From a virus, in the IMG/VR virus record IMGVR_UViG_3300036782_000001, positions 1 through 64,000 of that record: a stretch of DNA of 64,000 nt; one strand, given 5' to 3'. Both the position numbers and the translations under genes were made by a program. Under the pieces are notes generated by a model. It was given only the letters and a program-made list of their open reading frames with translations, ran no database searches and was not told the origin of the DNA. Below are positions 8,608 through 16,194 of the stretch, piece by piece. How positions within the stretch are numbered: the first letter of the stretch is position 1; each line of letters opens with the position of its first letter.

Positions 8608-8958
8608 ATGGGAGTTACTGTTACTGAAAAGAGCACACTTAGTATTGATGGGGTAGAGGTAAGTCACGAGGGGTTAAAGCTAGAAATGGCACCAAATGGA
8701 GGCGCTATCATCAAGATTAGGTCTCTTAATATGACTATAGACGACTGGGAAGAGCTACAAACAGGTAGCCCAAAGGTGTCGGCTATGTATACCAGAAAAG
8801 TAGTTACTGATGGTGGAAAGGGTAGTACTGGCATTGCCAACCGAGCATTCACAGGTAAATTAGCTAAGATTAACTACCATGCCAAGGATACATTCGAGTA
8901 TACAGTTGCGGTGGAATCAGTGACACTTACGGTTAACCCTAGTTGGGTGGTGGAGTAA
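8608..8958 (+). CDS. Tandem beta-rich family protein 2
   Basis: 116 residues, one base after the preceding stop, with a TAGGAGGAG ribosome site. It opens TLSIDGVEVSHEG, then APNGGAIIKIRSLNM, which follows the family pattern of alternating hydrophobic strands around a G-G turn. The C-terminal half (TGKLAKINYHAKDTFEYTVAVESVTL) is beta-rich. Function unknown; related to its three neighbours at the level of fold pattern rather than obvious identity. Confidence 0.8.
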   Translation: MGVTVTEKSTLSIDGVEVSHEGLKLEMAPNGGAIIKIRSLNMTIDDWEELQTGSPKVSAMYTRKVVTDGGKGSTGIANRAFTGKLAKINYHAKDTFEYTVAVESVTLTVNPSWVVE

Positions 8959-8960
8959 GG

Positions 8961-9281
8961 GTGAGTAAATCTATCGTTCTGTTTGGTGACAAGCCTGTGG
9001 AATGTAAGGATGTATTCTTTAGTCTGAATAATGAGGGTGGCGTAACAGTCCTTATAAACTCTATAATTGTGGAACGCAATGATAGTATGTTTATAAGAGA
9101 TGTACAGACAAAGGGTCAGAGAGTAAAAGTTACTATGCAATATGGTTCAGATACCATACTAGGTGCATCAGGAGTAATTGATTCGCTAAGGTTCTTTAGA
9201 GTACTGTGTCAGAAGAAGGTAGAGCTGAAGGACATAGGCATCGAACTGACAGACGTTATTATATCAGGAGGTAGCAGATAA
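8961..9281 (+). CDS. Tandem beta-rich family protein 3
   Basis: 106 residues from GTG 8961 (an in-frame TTG at 8943 would overlap the previous gene). It contains GDKPVECKDVFFSLNNEGGV and VLINSIIVERNDSM, the same strand-turn-strand layout as the preceding protein, and ends with two short strands (DIGIELTDVIISG). Its stop overlaps the next start (TAATGA). Function unknown. Confidence 0.75.
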   Translation: MSKSIVLFGDKPVECKDVFFSLNNEGGVTVLINSIIVERNDSMFIRDVQTKGQRVKVTMQYGSDTILGASGVIDSLRFFRVLCQKKVELKDIGIELTDVIISGGSR

Positions 9282-9625
9282 TGAGACCGTGGCAGAAAGC
9301 ATACTTAGAGCAACTTACAGGCAATGTTAGTTTTAAGACAAAGAACACAGAATTACTCATTGGAGGGGTACACACCAAGCACCAGATTGAACCCTACAGT
9401 GTAACTAGAGAACGTGGAGCATACTATGTTAAGTTCAAGAGAATGGTCATACCTTCTCCTATAATGGATGCTTTGATGAATACAGAACCATTGGAGTTTA
9501 AGCTAACAGGAGAGGGAGATGACCGTATTGAAGGTGAATGCTATCTACAGGCTTGCGTGGAAGGTGCTAGTAGTGAGCACTATAGGGCATTAGAAGACGT
9601 TTTATTCTTGATTCAACCAAAGTAA
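9281..9625 (+). CDS. Tandem beta-rich family protein 4
   Basis: 114 residues. TELLIGGV opens the family pattern, then YSVTRERGAYYVKFKRMVIP and MDALM align closely with the first member. Ends ALEDVLFLIQPK, comparable to VLEHVHFILHLIG in member 1. It is the last gene before the terminator at 9632-9662. Function unknown. Confidence 0.8.
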   Translation: MRPWQKAYLEQLTGNVSFKTKNTELLIGGVHTKHQIEPYSVTRERGAYYVKFKRMVIPSPIMDALMNTEPLEFKLTGEGDDRIEGECYLQACVEGASSEHYRALEDVLFLIQPK

Positions 9626-9631
9626 TACGAG

Positions 9632-9662
9632 GGAGAGGACTTTTGGTCTTCTCCTTCTTTTA
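9632..9662 (+). terminator. Rho-independent terminator
   Basis: GGAGAGGAC / GTCTTCTCC nine-base stem (one G-U) with a CTTCTTTT tail, 22 bases before the next start codon. Confidence 0.75.
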
Positions 9663-9683
9663 ATGTGAAGGGAGGGAGAGACG

Positions 9684-9884
9684 ATGAAGAAGGTGGAAAA
9701 CATAGAGTGGGCTGGACATTGTGCCGAGTGCTTTACATGTGGGGCGTTTGCACCTAATATGAAGGAGTTCCACAAGCAACTAGACAAAGGACATTGGAGT
9801 AAGCGTCCATTAGCAGTAAACAATATGAGAGTCAGTCAGCAATATATGCATAACTGTGAGAAAGCAAAGGAGGATAACAAATGA
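9684..9884 (+). CDS. Small Cys-rich (zinc-finger-like) protein
   Basis: 66 residues with CAECFTCGAF near the N-terminus and a later H...C (about 57-58), suggesting one zinc site. Strong ribosome site GGGAGGGAGAGACG. Its end overlaps the next gene by 4 bases. Function unknown. Confidence 0.75.
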   Translation: MKKVENIEWAGHCAECFTCGAFAPNMKEFHKQLDKGHWSKRPLAVNNMRVSQQYMHNCEKAKEDNK

Positions 9885-10291
9885 ATCCACTAGAGTCTCA
9901 AGTACTACTTGGATTAGCCCAACAAGGCATACATTTAAATCCACTAAGCCATGAGGAAAAACCAAGTAAGCCCAAACGTGAGGAACGTAGATTCAATATC
10001 AGCGATGATGAGTTAAGGGATTTAGCAATCAAGTTACAAAACATAGTAATCTGGAGAGGTTGTGGTGCTGGAGGTACATTCGATGAGAACTATCATACTC
10101 CAGAGTATCACTTATTCTCTGATGAATGGGAGCCATTCCATATAAGAGTGACTAGGAAGAAGGATGGCAGGTCTATACTTAGTGCCATGAATAATTACTA
10201 CTGGTCAGGAACGGAGTATGATTATAAAGCTTTACTAAGGCTGATTGACAATCATAACAAGTTACTGCCTTTAATGAGGAAGGGGAATTAA
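9881..10291 (+). CDS. Hypothetical protein
   Basis: 136 residues with a basic, Pro/Lys-rich stretch (EEKPSKPKREERRF, about 26-39) followed by a compact domain containing WRGCGAGGTFDENYHTPEYH and WEPFHIRVTR. Translationally coupled to its neighbours (ATGA overlap upstream, one base to the next gene). Not recognised. Confidence 0.8.
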   Translation: MNPLESQVLLGLAQQGIHLNPLSHEEKPSKPKREERRFNISDDELRDLAIKLQNIVIWRGCGAGGTFDENYHTPEYHLFSDEWEPFHIRVTRKKDGRSILSAMNNYYWSGTEYDYKALLRLIDNHNKLLPLMRKGN

Positions 10292-10292
10292 T

Positions 10293-10541
10293 ATGAAGAA
10301 AGCATTGATACTAGCAGGTTGCGTACTATTACTGGGGGCTTGTGATCCACCTAAGCCTCCTGAGTATAAAGAGACCCCACAAGGGTTTAAACCCATTGGT
10401 CAATATGAGGAGTCCCCGTACCGAACAATTAAGCTAGAAGACAAGGAAACAACTTGCAGATACTTAATAACTGATGATGGGTATATTACCCCCGATTTAG
10501 TACAACCTGCTAAGTGTAAGGGGATGATGAAAGGTGAGTAG
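10293..10541 (+). CDS. Small lipoprotein
   Basis: 82 residues. The N-terminus MKKALILAGCVLLLGAC has a basic n-region, hydrophobic h-region and a lipobox (LLGAC, Cys 17), so the mature protein should be lipid-anchored outside the membrane. A Pro-rich spacer follows, then a small domain with two Cys (TCRYLIT, AKCKG). Similar phage lipoproteins often block superinfection, but nothing here proves that role. A second lipoprotein is encoded at 15934. Confidence 0.85.
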   Translation: MKKALILAGCVLLLGACDPPKPPEYKETPQGFKPIGQYEESPYRTIKLEDKETTCRYLITDDGYITPDLVQPAKCKGMMKGE

Positions 10542-10545
10542 AATC

Positions 10546-10797
10546 ATGACACCATTCTTTGGTAAGTGGGATGATAATGAAGACAAGAATACTGTAGACC
10601 CTGGAGAGCCTAGACCACCTAGGAAGCATGTAAATATGTCAGAGAAGGACTTCAGGGTATCAGTACTAAAAGGTCTTGTAGCAATTGAGCATGCAATTCG
10701 TACTGGTAATAGACACTACTGGGCAAGTGACATGGAATATGCAGTGCGCATGGCACAGTCTATGAGGGAGGATGATGGTAATGAACAAGGCAGTTAA
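10546..10797 (+). CDS. Hypothetical small protein
   Basis: 83 residues from ATG 10546 (AAAGGTGA upstream); GTG 10534 is an alternative start. The N-terminus is acidic and Pro-rich; the second half (SEKDFRVSVLKGLVAIEHAI and onward) is helical. It overlaps the next gene by 17 bases. Function unknown. Confidence 0.7.
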   Translation: MTPFFGKWDDNEDKNTVDPGEPRPPRKHVNMSEKDFRVSVLKGLVAIEHAIRTGNRHYWASDMEYAVRMAQSMREDDGNEQGS

Positions 10798-11098
10798 GGT
10801 ACTAGAAGCTCTTATGTATGGTAACATTGATGTGAAGATGGATGGTCATGAATTGGTTTACTCTAGGGAGCATGAAGGGGTATTCATTAAGGGTGAGAAG
10901 TTTGAACATGGTCAACCAGTCGAGCAAGGCAAAGGTACTCCAGTGCTACTAAATGCCGACTTTGACCTTAACTACTTCATACGTAAGTGTGAAGAGATGC
11001 CTGACCATGAAATACTGGGTATTTGTGGCAGTCTCGCACTTACTAAGCAGGTTCATGCTAAGAGAAAGCCTAGAAAGGGTGTTGGGGATGAGGGGTGA
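10781..11098 (+). CDS. Hypothetical small protein
   Basis: 105 residues from ATG 10781, nine bases after GGGAGG; the earlier in-frame ATG at 10772 abuts the ribosome site. Features include VKVLEALMYGNIDVKMDGHE (a typical Bacillus-phage accessory pattern, helix then strand pair) and a basic C-terminus (HAKRKPRKG). Overlaps the next gene by 11 bases. Function unknown. Confidence 0.75.
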   Translation: MNKAVKVLEALMYGNIDVKMDGHELVYSREHEGVFIKGEKFEHGQPVEQGKGTPVLLNADFDLNYFIRKCEEMPDHEILGICGSLALTKQVHAKRKPRKGVGDEG

Positions 11099-11240
11099 AA
11101 AAGTATTATCTATCCTTGGTATTACTCTACTCCTGCTAGGTATAGTGAGCGCCTGCGTGTGCTCCTTCTACGCAGGCAAGTCAGCAGGTAACATGGAGAT
11201 ATATGAGGGACTAGTAGAGAAAGGACTGATTAAAGAGTGA
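11088..11240 (+). CDS. Small single-span membrane protein
   Basis: 50 residues from ATG 11088. VLSILGITLLLLGIVSACVC (about 6-25) is one membrane segment, followed by a short soluble tail. The Ala-Cys in SACVC could make it a lipoprotein, but the context around Cys is not a classic lipobox. Overlaps the upstream gene. Confidence 0.65.
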   Translation: MRGEKVLSILGITLLLLGIVSACVCSFYAGKSAGNMEIYEGLVEKGLIKE

Positions 11241-11326
11241 AGGGTAACAAACCAGAAGGTCTGGCAGAGGATATATGTTGGTTACTGTCTGTTATAATAG
11301 TATGTGTGATATTCTGGCTCTTATAA
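11237..11326 (+). CDS. Very small membrane peptide
   Basis: 29 residues from GTG 11237, overlapping the preceding stop (GAGTGA). The C-terminal half (ICWLLSVIIVCVIFWLL) is one hydrophobic span. The ribosome site is weak, so expression would depend on translational coupling. Confidence 0.4.
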   Translation: MKGNKPEGLAEDICWLLSVIIVCVIFWLL

Positions 11327-11343
11327 ATTAAGGAGGGATATTA

Positions 11344-11550
11344 ATGAATGGCAAACAGGCTTTTATACTAGGAGTTGTTGTTGCTATTGTATCTATAGCT
11401 TCTCATTTAGGCACTACTGCTTTCTTGGACTCCATCTATGATAAAGGGTACAATAAAGGCGTTAATGCAGGTATTGAGCAAGGCAAGAAGGATGCTATGA
11501 AAGACATTGAACTTAGCTACGATATGTGTGTTAAGAAGAAAGGGGAGTAA
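11344..11550 (+). CDS. Small membrane protein with Gly-rich tail
   Basis: 68 residues, strong AAGGAGGGATATTA ribosome site. One N-terminal membrane span (AFILGVVVAIVSIASHLG) precedes a YDKGYNKGVNAGIEQGKKDAM stretch in which K-G recurs every few residues, common in phage-encoded rod/sheath-like small proteins (Rz-like or unknown). Function unknown. Confidence 0.75.
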   Translation: MNGKQAFILGVVVAIVSIASHLGTTAFLDSIYDKGYNKGVNAGIEQGKKDAMKDIELSYDMCVKKKGE

Positions 11551-11553
11551 CAC

Positions 11554-11859
11554 ATGCAGGTAATATTTGCATTAGCTTTAGCTGCCTGTATAGGCATGAC
11601 ATACTTCACAGACAACATGGCAGTTGTAACTTTAGTTATCATTATTAACAGTATTTTCGCTCTGTTTGTGCTGAAAAATGAGGATTTAGCCTACCCTTCC
11701 ACGTTCCTGTTAGTTACAGGGATAGTGGTTGGTCTGGTTGGAATGTGTCTAGCAATTATACTAGGCAATTACTATCTCGTAGTTCTTGCACTACCTTGGA
11801 GCGGTCTGATAGTGAGTAGTATTATACTAATGATTAAAGAAGATAGGAGTGAGTGGTAA
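11554..11859 (+). CDS. Polytopic small membrane protein
   Basis: 101 residues with about four hydrophobic spans (residues 2-16, 23-42, 50-70, 74-93) and very little soluble sequence. It ends with a short charged tail (KEDRSEW). A holin is one possibility, but no lysin gene is adjacent, and small phage membrane proteins of unknown role are common. Confidence 0.75.
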   Translation: MQVIFALALAACIGMTYFTDNMAVVTLVIIINSIFALFVLKNEDLAYPSTFLLVTGIVVGLVGMCLAIILGNYYLVVLALPWSGLIVSSIILMIKEDRSEW

Positions 11860-12158
11860 TGAGAATTATGCCAATGGAACTTATAACGATTGATGGGGAG
11901 CTACTGAACAAACATAGTGATGGGGAAAGAGGTCAGACCCATAGAAGAAAGCATGATAGACATTACAGCTGGAGTAATCCATTAGCCTTTGTACCAAGAG
12001 AAGGTGAGCTATTAACTTATAAGAAATTTAGTCGAGAAGGAACTGGAGAGGAAAAGACCTATCGAGTTGTTCGGGTGATATATCACACTGAGGAAGACAC
12101 TAACAACTCTTATAAGGGTTGGGTTGAGATTCGTGTTAGTGAGGTGACAGGAGCATGA
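11859..12158 (+). CDS. Hypothetical protein
   Basis: 99 residues from ATG 11859, overlapping the stop of the previous gene. His/Arg-rich centre (ERGQTHRRKHDRHY, about 26-39) and a C-terminal beta-rich part (EKTYRVVRVIYHTEED). Ends 4 bases into the next gene. Function unknown. Confidence 0.75.
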   Translation: MRIMPMELITIDGELLNKHSDGERGQTHRRKHDRHYSWSNPLAFVPREGELLTYKKFSREGTGEEKTYRVVRVIYHTEEDTNNSYKGWVEIRVSEVTGA

Positions 12159-12508
12159 AGCCATTTCTAAGTGACCGAATCCAAGTAGATGAGAATACCA
12201 CTTTCCAGTTGTCAGAGGTTAACCTAAGGTTTGCCTCTTTCATGGAGCCAGAATACTCTAATGGTATAGAACCCAAACCACCAAGGCAGGTAGACAACCT
12301 AAGGGGCGAACTTGTGGTACGCCACCATAGTAAGAATGCTGATGAGTCTTACCTACTATTCGGTGAAGCTAGACGTTATCGACCTGCTTTAACTACTCAT
12401 TCTGTAGGGATTGCGGAACTACCTCTAGAGTTACAAAAGAAGCTCAAAGATGCATGGGCTGAAGTGGAGCAGTACTTGAGAGACAAGACTGAAAAGGTAG
12501 GTGATTGA
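12155..12508 (+). CDS. Hypothetical protein
   Basis: 117 residues, ATG overlapping the preceding stop. Beta-rich first half (FQLSEVNLRFASF), then a helical C-terminus (LPLELQKKLKDAWAEVEQYL). Function unknown. Confidence 0.75.
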   Translation: MKPFLSDRIQVDENTTFQLSEVNLRFASFMEPEYSNGIEPKPPRQVDNLRGELVVRHHSKNADESYLLFGEARRYRPALTTHSVGIAELPLELQKKLKDAWAEVEQYLRDKTEKVGD

Positions 12509-12509
12509 T

Positions 12510-12743
12510 ATGCTGATAGCAAGACTGACTTTATTACTTACTATTCTTGGTATGGTGGGTGGAGCAATATATTTATTTACTCAAGGAGGTATAGGGTACT
12601 TCTTTGGAGCTATCTTGATGATAGCAGCAGCCTACTTTGCAGAGGACTTCTATAATGATGAGAGCAAGAAGCCAGTCATGGTTACCATTGACCCTAAGGG
12701 TGATTGGAACCCTAGAAAAGGAGACGATACAAGATGGAAATAA
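12510..12743 (+). CDS. Small membrane protein
   Basis: 77 residues from ATG 12510 (GTG 12501 possible). Two hydrophobic spans (LTLLLTILGMVGGAIYLF and GIGYFFGAILMIAAAYFA) precede a soluble basic C-terminus. Last gene before a terminator. Confidence 0.75.
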   Translation: MLIARLTLLLTILGMVGGAIYLFTQGGIGYFFGAILMIAAAYFAEDFYNDESKKPVMVTIDPKGDWNPRKGDDTRWK

Positions 12744-12769
12744 GCACTCTTAGGAGTGCTTTTTCTTTT
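12743..12769 (+). terminator. Rho-independent terminator
   Basis: AGCACTC / GAGTGCT stem and TTTTTCTTTT tail; overlaps the last stop codon. Confidence 0.85.
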
Positions 12770-12839
12770 GTATGAGACTTTTTCCATATAAAGGAAATTA
12801 ATAATTGCTGGACGATACTTAATTAAGGGAGCGGATTGT

Positions 12840-13121
12840 ATGCAAGTGATTGCACCTAAAGAAACTGTTGTGTCTCAGATTCCTATTGGTAGTGTTATTA
12901 TTGACAGTGCTGGGTTCGAATATCTTTTAACTGGTCGCATGGCTGAAGAGGTTGGAGAGTATGATAAAGCCATCCTACATAGATTCAGTGGTCAAGGTCG
13001 CCATGAGTGGGGTCATGACCTATCTAAGCCTGTATCCCCTGAAGAGATAGAAGGAGCACTGGGTACTAACTTCAAAGTATTCACCTCAGATGAATATATT
13101 CTACAGTTAGTTAAGAAATAG
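12840..13121 (+). CDS. Hypothetical protein
   Basis: 93 residues, single-gene unit between two terminators. The sequence begins with VIAPKETVVSQIPIGSVIID and has a mixed alpha/beta look. The ribosome site is AAGGGAGCGGATTGT. Function unknown. Confidence 0.8.
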   Translation: MQVIAPKETVVSQIPIGSVIIDSAGFEYLLTGRMAEEVGEYDKAILHRFSGQGRHEWGHDLSKPVSPEEIEGALGTNFKVFTSDEYILQLVKK

Positions 13122-13142
13122 ACCCCTAGTGGGTCTTTTTCT
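13120..13142 (+). terminator. Rho-independent terminator
   Basis: AGACCC-CTAGT-GGGTCT followed by TTTTTCT; overlaps the stop codon. Confidence 0.8.
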
Positions 13143-13171
13143 ATGATATGACCTGTGCATTGAGGATACGA

Positions 13172-13182
13172 ATTTTATACTT
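13172..13182 (+). promoter_or_regulatory. Possible -10 region ATTTTATACTT
   Basis: The 11-mer ATTTTATACTT lies 24 bases before the start codon of the next gene and recurs at 36640-36650, 21 bases before the prohead protease start. Both follow an upstream transcription unit end. No convincing -35 element at the usual spacing, so this may be a phage-sigma promoter element or chance. Confidence 0.3.
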
Positions 13183-13206
13183 GATTACGAAAAAGGAGGT
13201 ATTCTC

Positions 13207-13404
13207 ATGCCAAAACCATATCCTGGTTCTAAGTATATTCCTGGTTTAGGAAAGAGTGTCAAAATCATGGGTAACGAGATTGATATACCAAGCTTGAAGA
13301 AAGCCTTAGGCTTACCTGACGCAGGTACTAAGATCCTTCCTACTGACATTGACATGCCTAAGCTATTAACTGAGCTGGACAAGACTTACACTCGTAAGGC
13401 ATAG
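13207..13404 (+). CDS. Small hypothetical protein
   Basis: 65 residues, ribosome site AAAAGGAGGTATTCTC. Pro/Gly/Lys-rich N-terminus (PKPYPGSKYIPGLGK), then two similar IDIPSLKKAL / IDMPKLLTEL segments, an internal repeat of about 28 residues. Function unknown. Confidence 0.75.
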   Translation: MPKPYPGSKYIPGLGKSVKIMGNEIDIPSLKKALGLPDAGTKILPTDIDMPKLLTELDKTYTRKA

Positions 13405-13412
13405 TCCATTTA

Positions 13413-13446
13413 AAAAAGACTACTCTTAAGAGTAGTCTTTTTTATT
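13413..13446. terminator. Bidirectional-type terminator
   Basis: Perfect AAAGACTACTCTTAAGAGTAGTCTTT palindrome flanked by A-run and T-run, able to stop transcription from either side. Confidence 0.88.
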
Positions 13447-13517
13447 TTTAAGTATTAAAGAGAAAAGTTTTAAAAGGTTAGTTATTTAATTTTGAATTTA
13501 AAGGAGGTATTTTTAAT

Positions 13518-13673
13518 ATGAAAAATAATAAAGAAATTAAAAGACCTACCCTAAATGACATTAGAGAAAAACTTGGTATGAAACGTATAGATTTAGGGGA
13601 TGTTCAACTAGTTGAAACTTACAGTGACCACATTAAGAATTTAAACTTAAACCTACCAGAGAGAAGAAATTAA
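13518..13673 (+). CDS. Small hypothetical protein
   Basis: 51 residues preceded by AAAGGAGGTATTTTTAAT. Contains KRPTLNDIREKLGMKRIDLGD, which resembles a short helix-turn-helix-like opening, but is too short to assign. Ends inside the next terminator stem. Confidence 0.65.
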   Translation: MKNNKEIKRPTLNDIREKLGMKRIDLGDVQLVETYSDHIKNLNLNLPERRN

Positions 13674-13688
13674 GCTCTCTGGTTTTTT
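13656..13688 (+). terminator. Rho-independent terminator
   Basis: CCAGAGAG / CTCTCTGG stem then TTTTTT; the stop codon TAA lies in the loop. Confidence 0.8.
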
Positions 13689-13718
13689 CATTTTGAAACC
13701 ACAAAGGAGGAATGTTTT

Positions 13719-14087
13719 ATGTACCCATTTAATAAACAGGATGAAAGAGTATGGGGTTGTATGGACATCAAGAACTACCACAATGGGGTATGGGTTATTA
13801 CTATCGAGTATAAAGAGTTAGATGAGTCAAAGGGCAACCGACTAACAATAACTCTAGGAACTAAAGCAGAAGCAATTAACTATGTTGCTAGCTTATCTGT
13901 ACCAGTTGAAAGCCCTGCAACAATAACAAGTATTGTTCACATCCAGAATAATGGTGCTATCTTCCGTTATGCACTTACTATTGATGATGAAACAAACACA
14001 TTTGGCTTACTAGAAACAACAAGATTATCATGTGCAACTACTTCAGTAAGACCTACTGCACCAAGAAATCCTAACAAGAATGACTGA
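13719..14087 (+). CDS. Hypothetical protein
   Basis: 122 residues, ribosome site AAAGGAGGAATGTTTT. Beta-rich with alternating hydrophobic strands (GVWVITIEYKEL, NRLTITLGTKAEAINYV, TITSIVHIQNN), and a Pro/Asn-rich tail. Function unknown. Confidence 0.8.
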   Translation: MYPFNKQDERVWGCMDIKNYHNGVWVITIEYKELDESKGNRLTITLGTKAEAINYVASLSVPVESPATITSIVHIQNNGAIFRYALTIDDETNTFGLLETTRLSCATTSVRPTAPRNPNKND

Positions 14088-14105
14088 ATAACAGGAGAGA
14101 CAGAA

Positions 14106-14282
14106 ATGATAGACAAAATAATCCTACTAGTAATCGGACTAGTGACTTTAATATCAGGAATAGTAATGAGTTACTTTGATACAGGTTTAGCAAGAGCAAT
14201 CGGCATACTGATTGTAGCTTGCTGCCTGTGTCTTTTTGCAATCACCATACTGTATGGGTGGGGTAAACGTGAAAGAAAATGA
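14106..14282 (+). CDS. Two-span membrane protein
   Basis: 58 residues from ATG 14106 with ACAGGAGAGACAGAA upstream. Hydrophobic spans KIILLVIGLVTLISGIVMSY and AIGILIVACCLCLFAITILY, then a short basic tail (GKRERK). Overlaps the next gene by 14 bases. Confidence 0.65.
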   Translation: MIDKIILLVIGLVTLISGIVMSYFDTGLARAIGILIVACCLCLFAITILYGWGKRERK

Positions 14283-14925
14283 GATGTATAAGTATGTTAA
14301 AGAGCTACTTGAAGGCATTGGCTACGATGTCTATGCCGAGGTGGAAGTTAATTCTTGGGGTGGTAGCGGTAGGGCTGATGTAATTGGTTACCAGAAGCCT
14401 GCCGTATGTATCGTGGAGATGAAGACTTCTCTATCTATGGAATTGATTGAGCAAGCGTATAAGTGGAAGCGCTTTGGTCATTACATCTATATTGCCATAC
14501 CTAAACGTAAGAAGCAAATACCTACATTTGTGTGTAACATGCTGTCTAGTATGGGAATTGGCATCATAGAGGTCGGTGACCGTGTGTGGGGTACACGCAT
14601 AGTGCTGAAAGCCAAGTTCAACAGACCTTATAAGAATACTAAATGGGATGATGTATTGAAGCCCGAACACCAGACATGGCTAGAAGGTGGCTCAAGTGGT
14701 GGGGGGTATGTAACCAACTACAAGCTGACTATAGATAGGGTGAAGAGGTATCTAAAGATGAAGCGTGACTGGGTTTCCATGAACGAACTGCTAGACCATT
14801 GCGAAACGCACTACTCTAACCCTAAGAACTCCCTAGCAAAGGCTCTTAGGGAGTTTGAATCGAATTGGTGTGAGACAAAGGTAATAAACCGTAGAGTACA
14901 CTTTAAATACAAGGAGGGCAAATAA
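14269..14925 (+). CDS. PD-(D/E)XK-like nuclease with C-terminal DNA-binding-like domain
   Basis: 218 residues from GTG 14269 (VKENEMYKYV). The first half has the order expected of the PD-(D/E)XK fold: a helix, then GRADVIGY (Asp), then IVEMKTSLSM (E-x-K), then QAYKWKRFGHYIYIAIP, where the Gln and amphipathic strand-helix match resolvase and VRR-type enzymes. The C-terminal 70 residues (VKRYLKMKRDWVSMNELLDHC onward) look like a winged-helix. It probably cuts or trims DNA in repair, recombination or host-DNA degradation; the exact role cannot be told. Stop overlaps the next ATG. Confidence 0.75.
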   Translation: MKENEMYKYVKELLEGIGYDVYAEVEVNSWGGSGRADVIGYQKPAVCIVEMKTSLSMELIEQAYKWKRFGHYIYIAIPKRKKQIPTFVCNMLSSMGIGIIEVGDRVWGTRIVLKAKFNRPYKNTKWDDVLKPEHQTWLEGGSSGGGYVTNYKLTIDRVKRYLKMKRDWVSMNELLDHCETHYSNPKNSLAKALREFESNWCETKVINRRVHFKYKEGK

Positions 14926-15134
14926 TGGCTGGACTTACAATAACACTAGACCCTAAAGAGATAAAGGAAATTCTTATAACTCATCTAAGAAAGGAATACC
15001 CTGGCATGGAGGTAAAGGACATTGAGTTCAATGTGGACAAGCAACTAGAAGGATATGGAATGCAAGAACACTATGTAACTAGATTCCACGGTGCTACTTG
15101 TGGCATGAGAAAGGGGAAAGGACAATGGGAATGA
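14925..15134 (+). CDS. Small hypothetical protein
   Basis: 69 residues; ribosome site AAGGAGGGCAAATA. Opens AGLTITLDPKEIKEILITHL, a strand-then-helix pattern common in phage accessory proteins. Overlaps the next gene by 10 bases. Function unknown. Confidence 0.75.
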   Translation: MAGLTITLDPKEIKEILITHLRKEYPGMEVKDIEFNVDKQLEGYGMQEHYVTRFHGATCGMRKGKGQWE

Positions 15135-15523
15135 CACCTTATGTGTGGAAAGAAGGAATGTCACCAGAAGTAGAAGCAGATGGGGCATACTGGGAACGTA
15201 ATATGTTGGCTCTACATTTTGCAGTTTATGCAAATGAAGCCTATAAATCATATACAGACCTACTAAAGAAGATGGGTCATGACAAGAACGTGGATATAAA
15301 AGACTATCTACCTTGTGGGTGGTATGACCACGGAGAGTGGGAAGGATGGTCTAGGGTAGTGAGTCTGTTTGATGGAAGAATGACGTTTCATATACCAGAT
15401 GACTTTGACTTAGGTGACAAACTTCCACAGATTGAGCCTAATTGGAATGGACATACGACAGAGGATAAGTGGCTCCGTTCTATGAAGAAATGCGGTTGTG
15501 AGATACCTGATTTAGAGAAATAG
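15125..15523 (+). CDS. Hypothetical protein
   Basis: 132 residues from ATG 15125 after GAAAGGGGAAAGGACA. Trp/Tyr-rich (GAYWERNMLALHFA, CGWYDHGEWEGWSR) with a C-terminal FHIPDDFDLGDKLPQI segment and CGC near the end. A soluble globular protein of unknown function. Confidence 0.8.
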   Translation: MGMTPYVWKEGMSPEVEADGAYWERNMLALHFAVYANEAYKSYTDLLKKMGHDKNVDIKDYLPCGWYDHGEWEGWSRVVSLFDGRMTFHIPDDFDLGDKLPQIEPNWNGHTTEDKWLRSMKKCGCEIPDLEK

Positions 15524-15530
15524 ACACTGA

Positions 15531-15562
15531 GGGGAGGAATTTCGATTCTTCCCCTTTTATTT
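15531..15562 (+). terminator. Rho-independent terminator with UUCG loop
   Basis: GGGGAGGAAT-TTCG-ATTCTTCCCC followed by TTTTATTTTT; ten-base stem with one G-U pair. Confidence 0.88.
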
Positions 15563-15592
15563 TTGTGAAGACGTTGAGGGAGGGAAAGCATT

Positions 15593-15937
15593 ATGGCAAA
15601 GATTTTGGAAGTAAGTTTTCATAGAGCTGATAAAAGTAACATAGAGTTACGTATGGAGGCTGGTAATTTCCATATTGCAAGATTTATATACGAACACAAG
15701 GATTTGCAAGAGTCTAAATTAACAAATGGGCATGACCATATATACAAGGTAACAGAAGTGTGTGATAATATGGTTAGATTACTAAACATATACAATGAGA
15801 GTGGTAGACTGGGTACTCCTACTTACAATGTAATAATTGAAGCATACAAACCATTCTTAAAAAACTACATGTCATTTGAAGCACTAGCAAGACGTATTAA
15901 GATGGCTAACAATGAAGAAGGGTGGTTAGATGCATGA
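15593..15937 (+). CDS. Hypothetical protein
   Basis: 114 residues, first gene after a terminator, ribosome site GAGGGAGGGAAAGCATT. Opens with a beta pattern (KILEVSFHRADKSNIELRME) and then helices. Its stop overlaps the ATG of the lipoprotein gene. Function unknown. Confidence 0.8.
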   Translation: MAKILEVSFHRADKSNIELRMEAGNFHIARFIYEHKDLQESKLTNGHDHIYKVTEVCDNMVRLLNIYNESGRLGTPTYNVIIEAYKPFLKNYMSFEALARRIKMANNEEGWLDA

Positions 15938-16194
15938 GAAAAGTAATAGTAGCTTGTGGACTAATGGCTTTAATGTTAGCTGGATGTGACAGTGCTTCGG
16001 ATGAAAAAGAAACTATCATGAGTAAGAAAGGAGCTATTCCTTCTGGATACGATGTCATTAGCTCCGATAAGATAGATTCATATACTGATGTGTTCGAGAT
16101 TGAGCATAAAGAAACTAAACAACGATATTCTGTAGTAAGATTCCAAGGGTATGGAATTACAATGTCACCACTACCAAGTAAGGGGGATAAATAA
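15934..16194 (+). CDS. Small lipoprotein
   Basis: 86 residues from ATG 15934. MRKVIVACGLMALMLAGC is a lipoprotein signal with lipobox LAGC (Cys 18). The mature part contains KQRYSVVRFQGYGITMSPL, a short beta domain like those in phage superinfection-immunity lipoproteins, though that role is inferred from type only. Overlaps both neighbours. Confidence 0.85.
   Translation: MRKVIVACGLMALMLAGCDSASDEKETIMSKKGAIPSGYDVISSDKIDSYTDVFEIEHKETKQRYSVVRFQGYGITMSPLPSKGDK

Noticed and set aside
11554-11859. Holin
   Set aside because: Only hydrophobicity supports it; no lysin gene is adjacent and similar small membrane proteins are common nearby.
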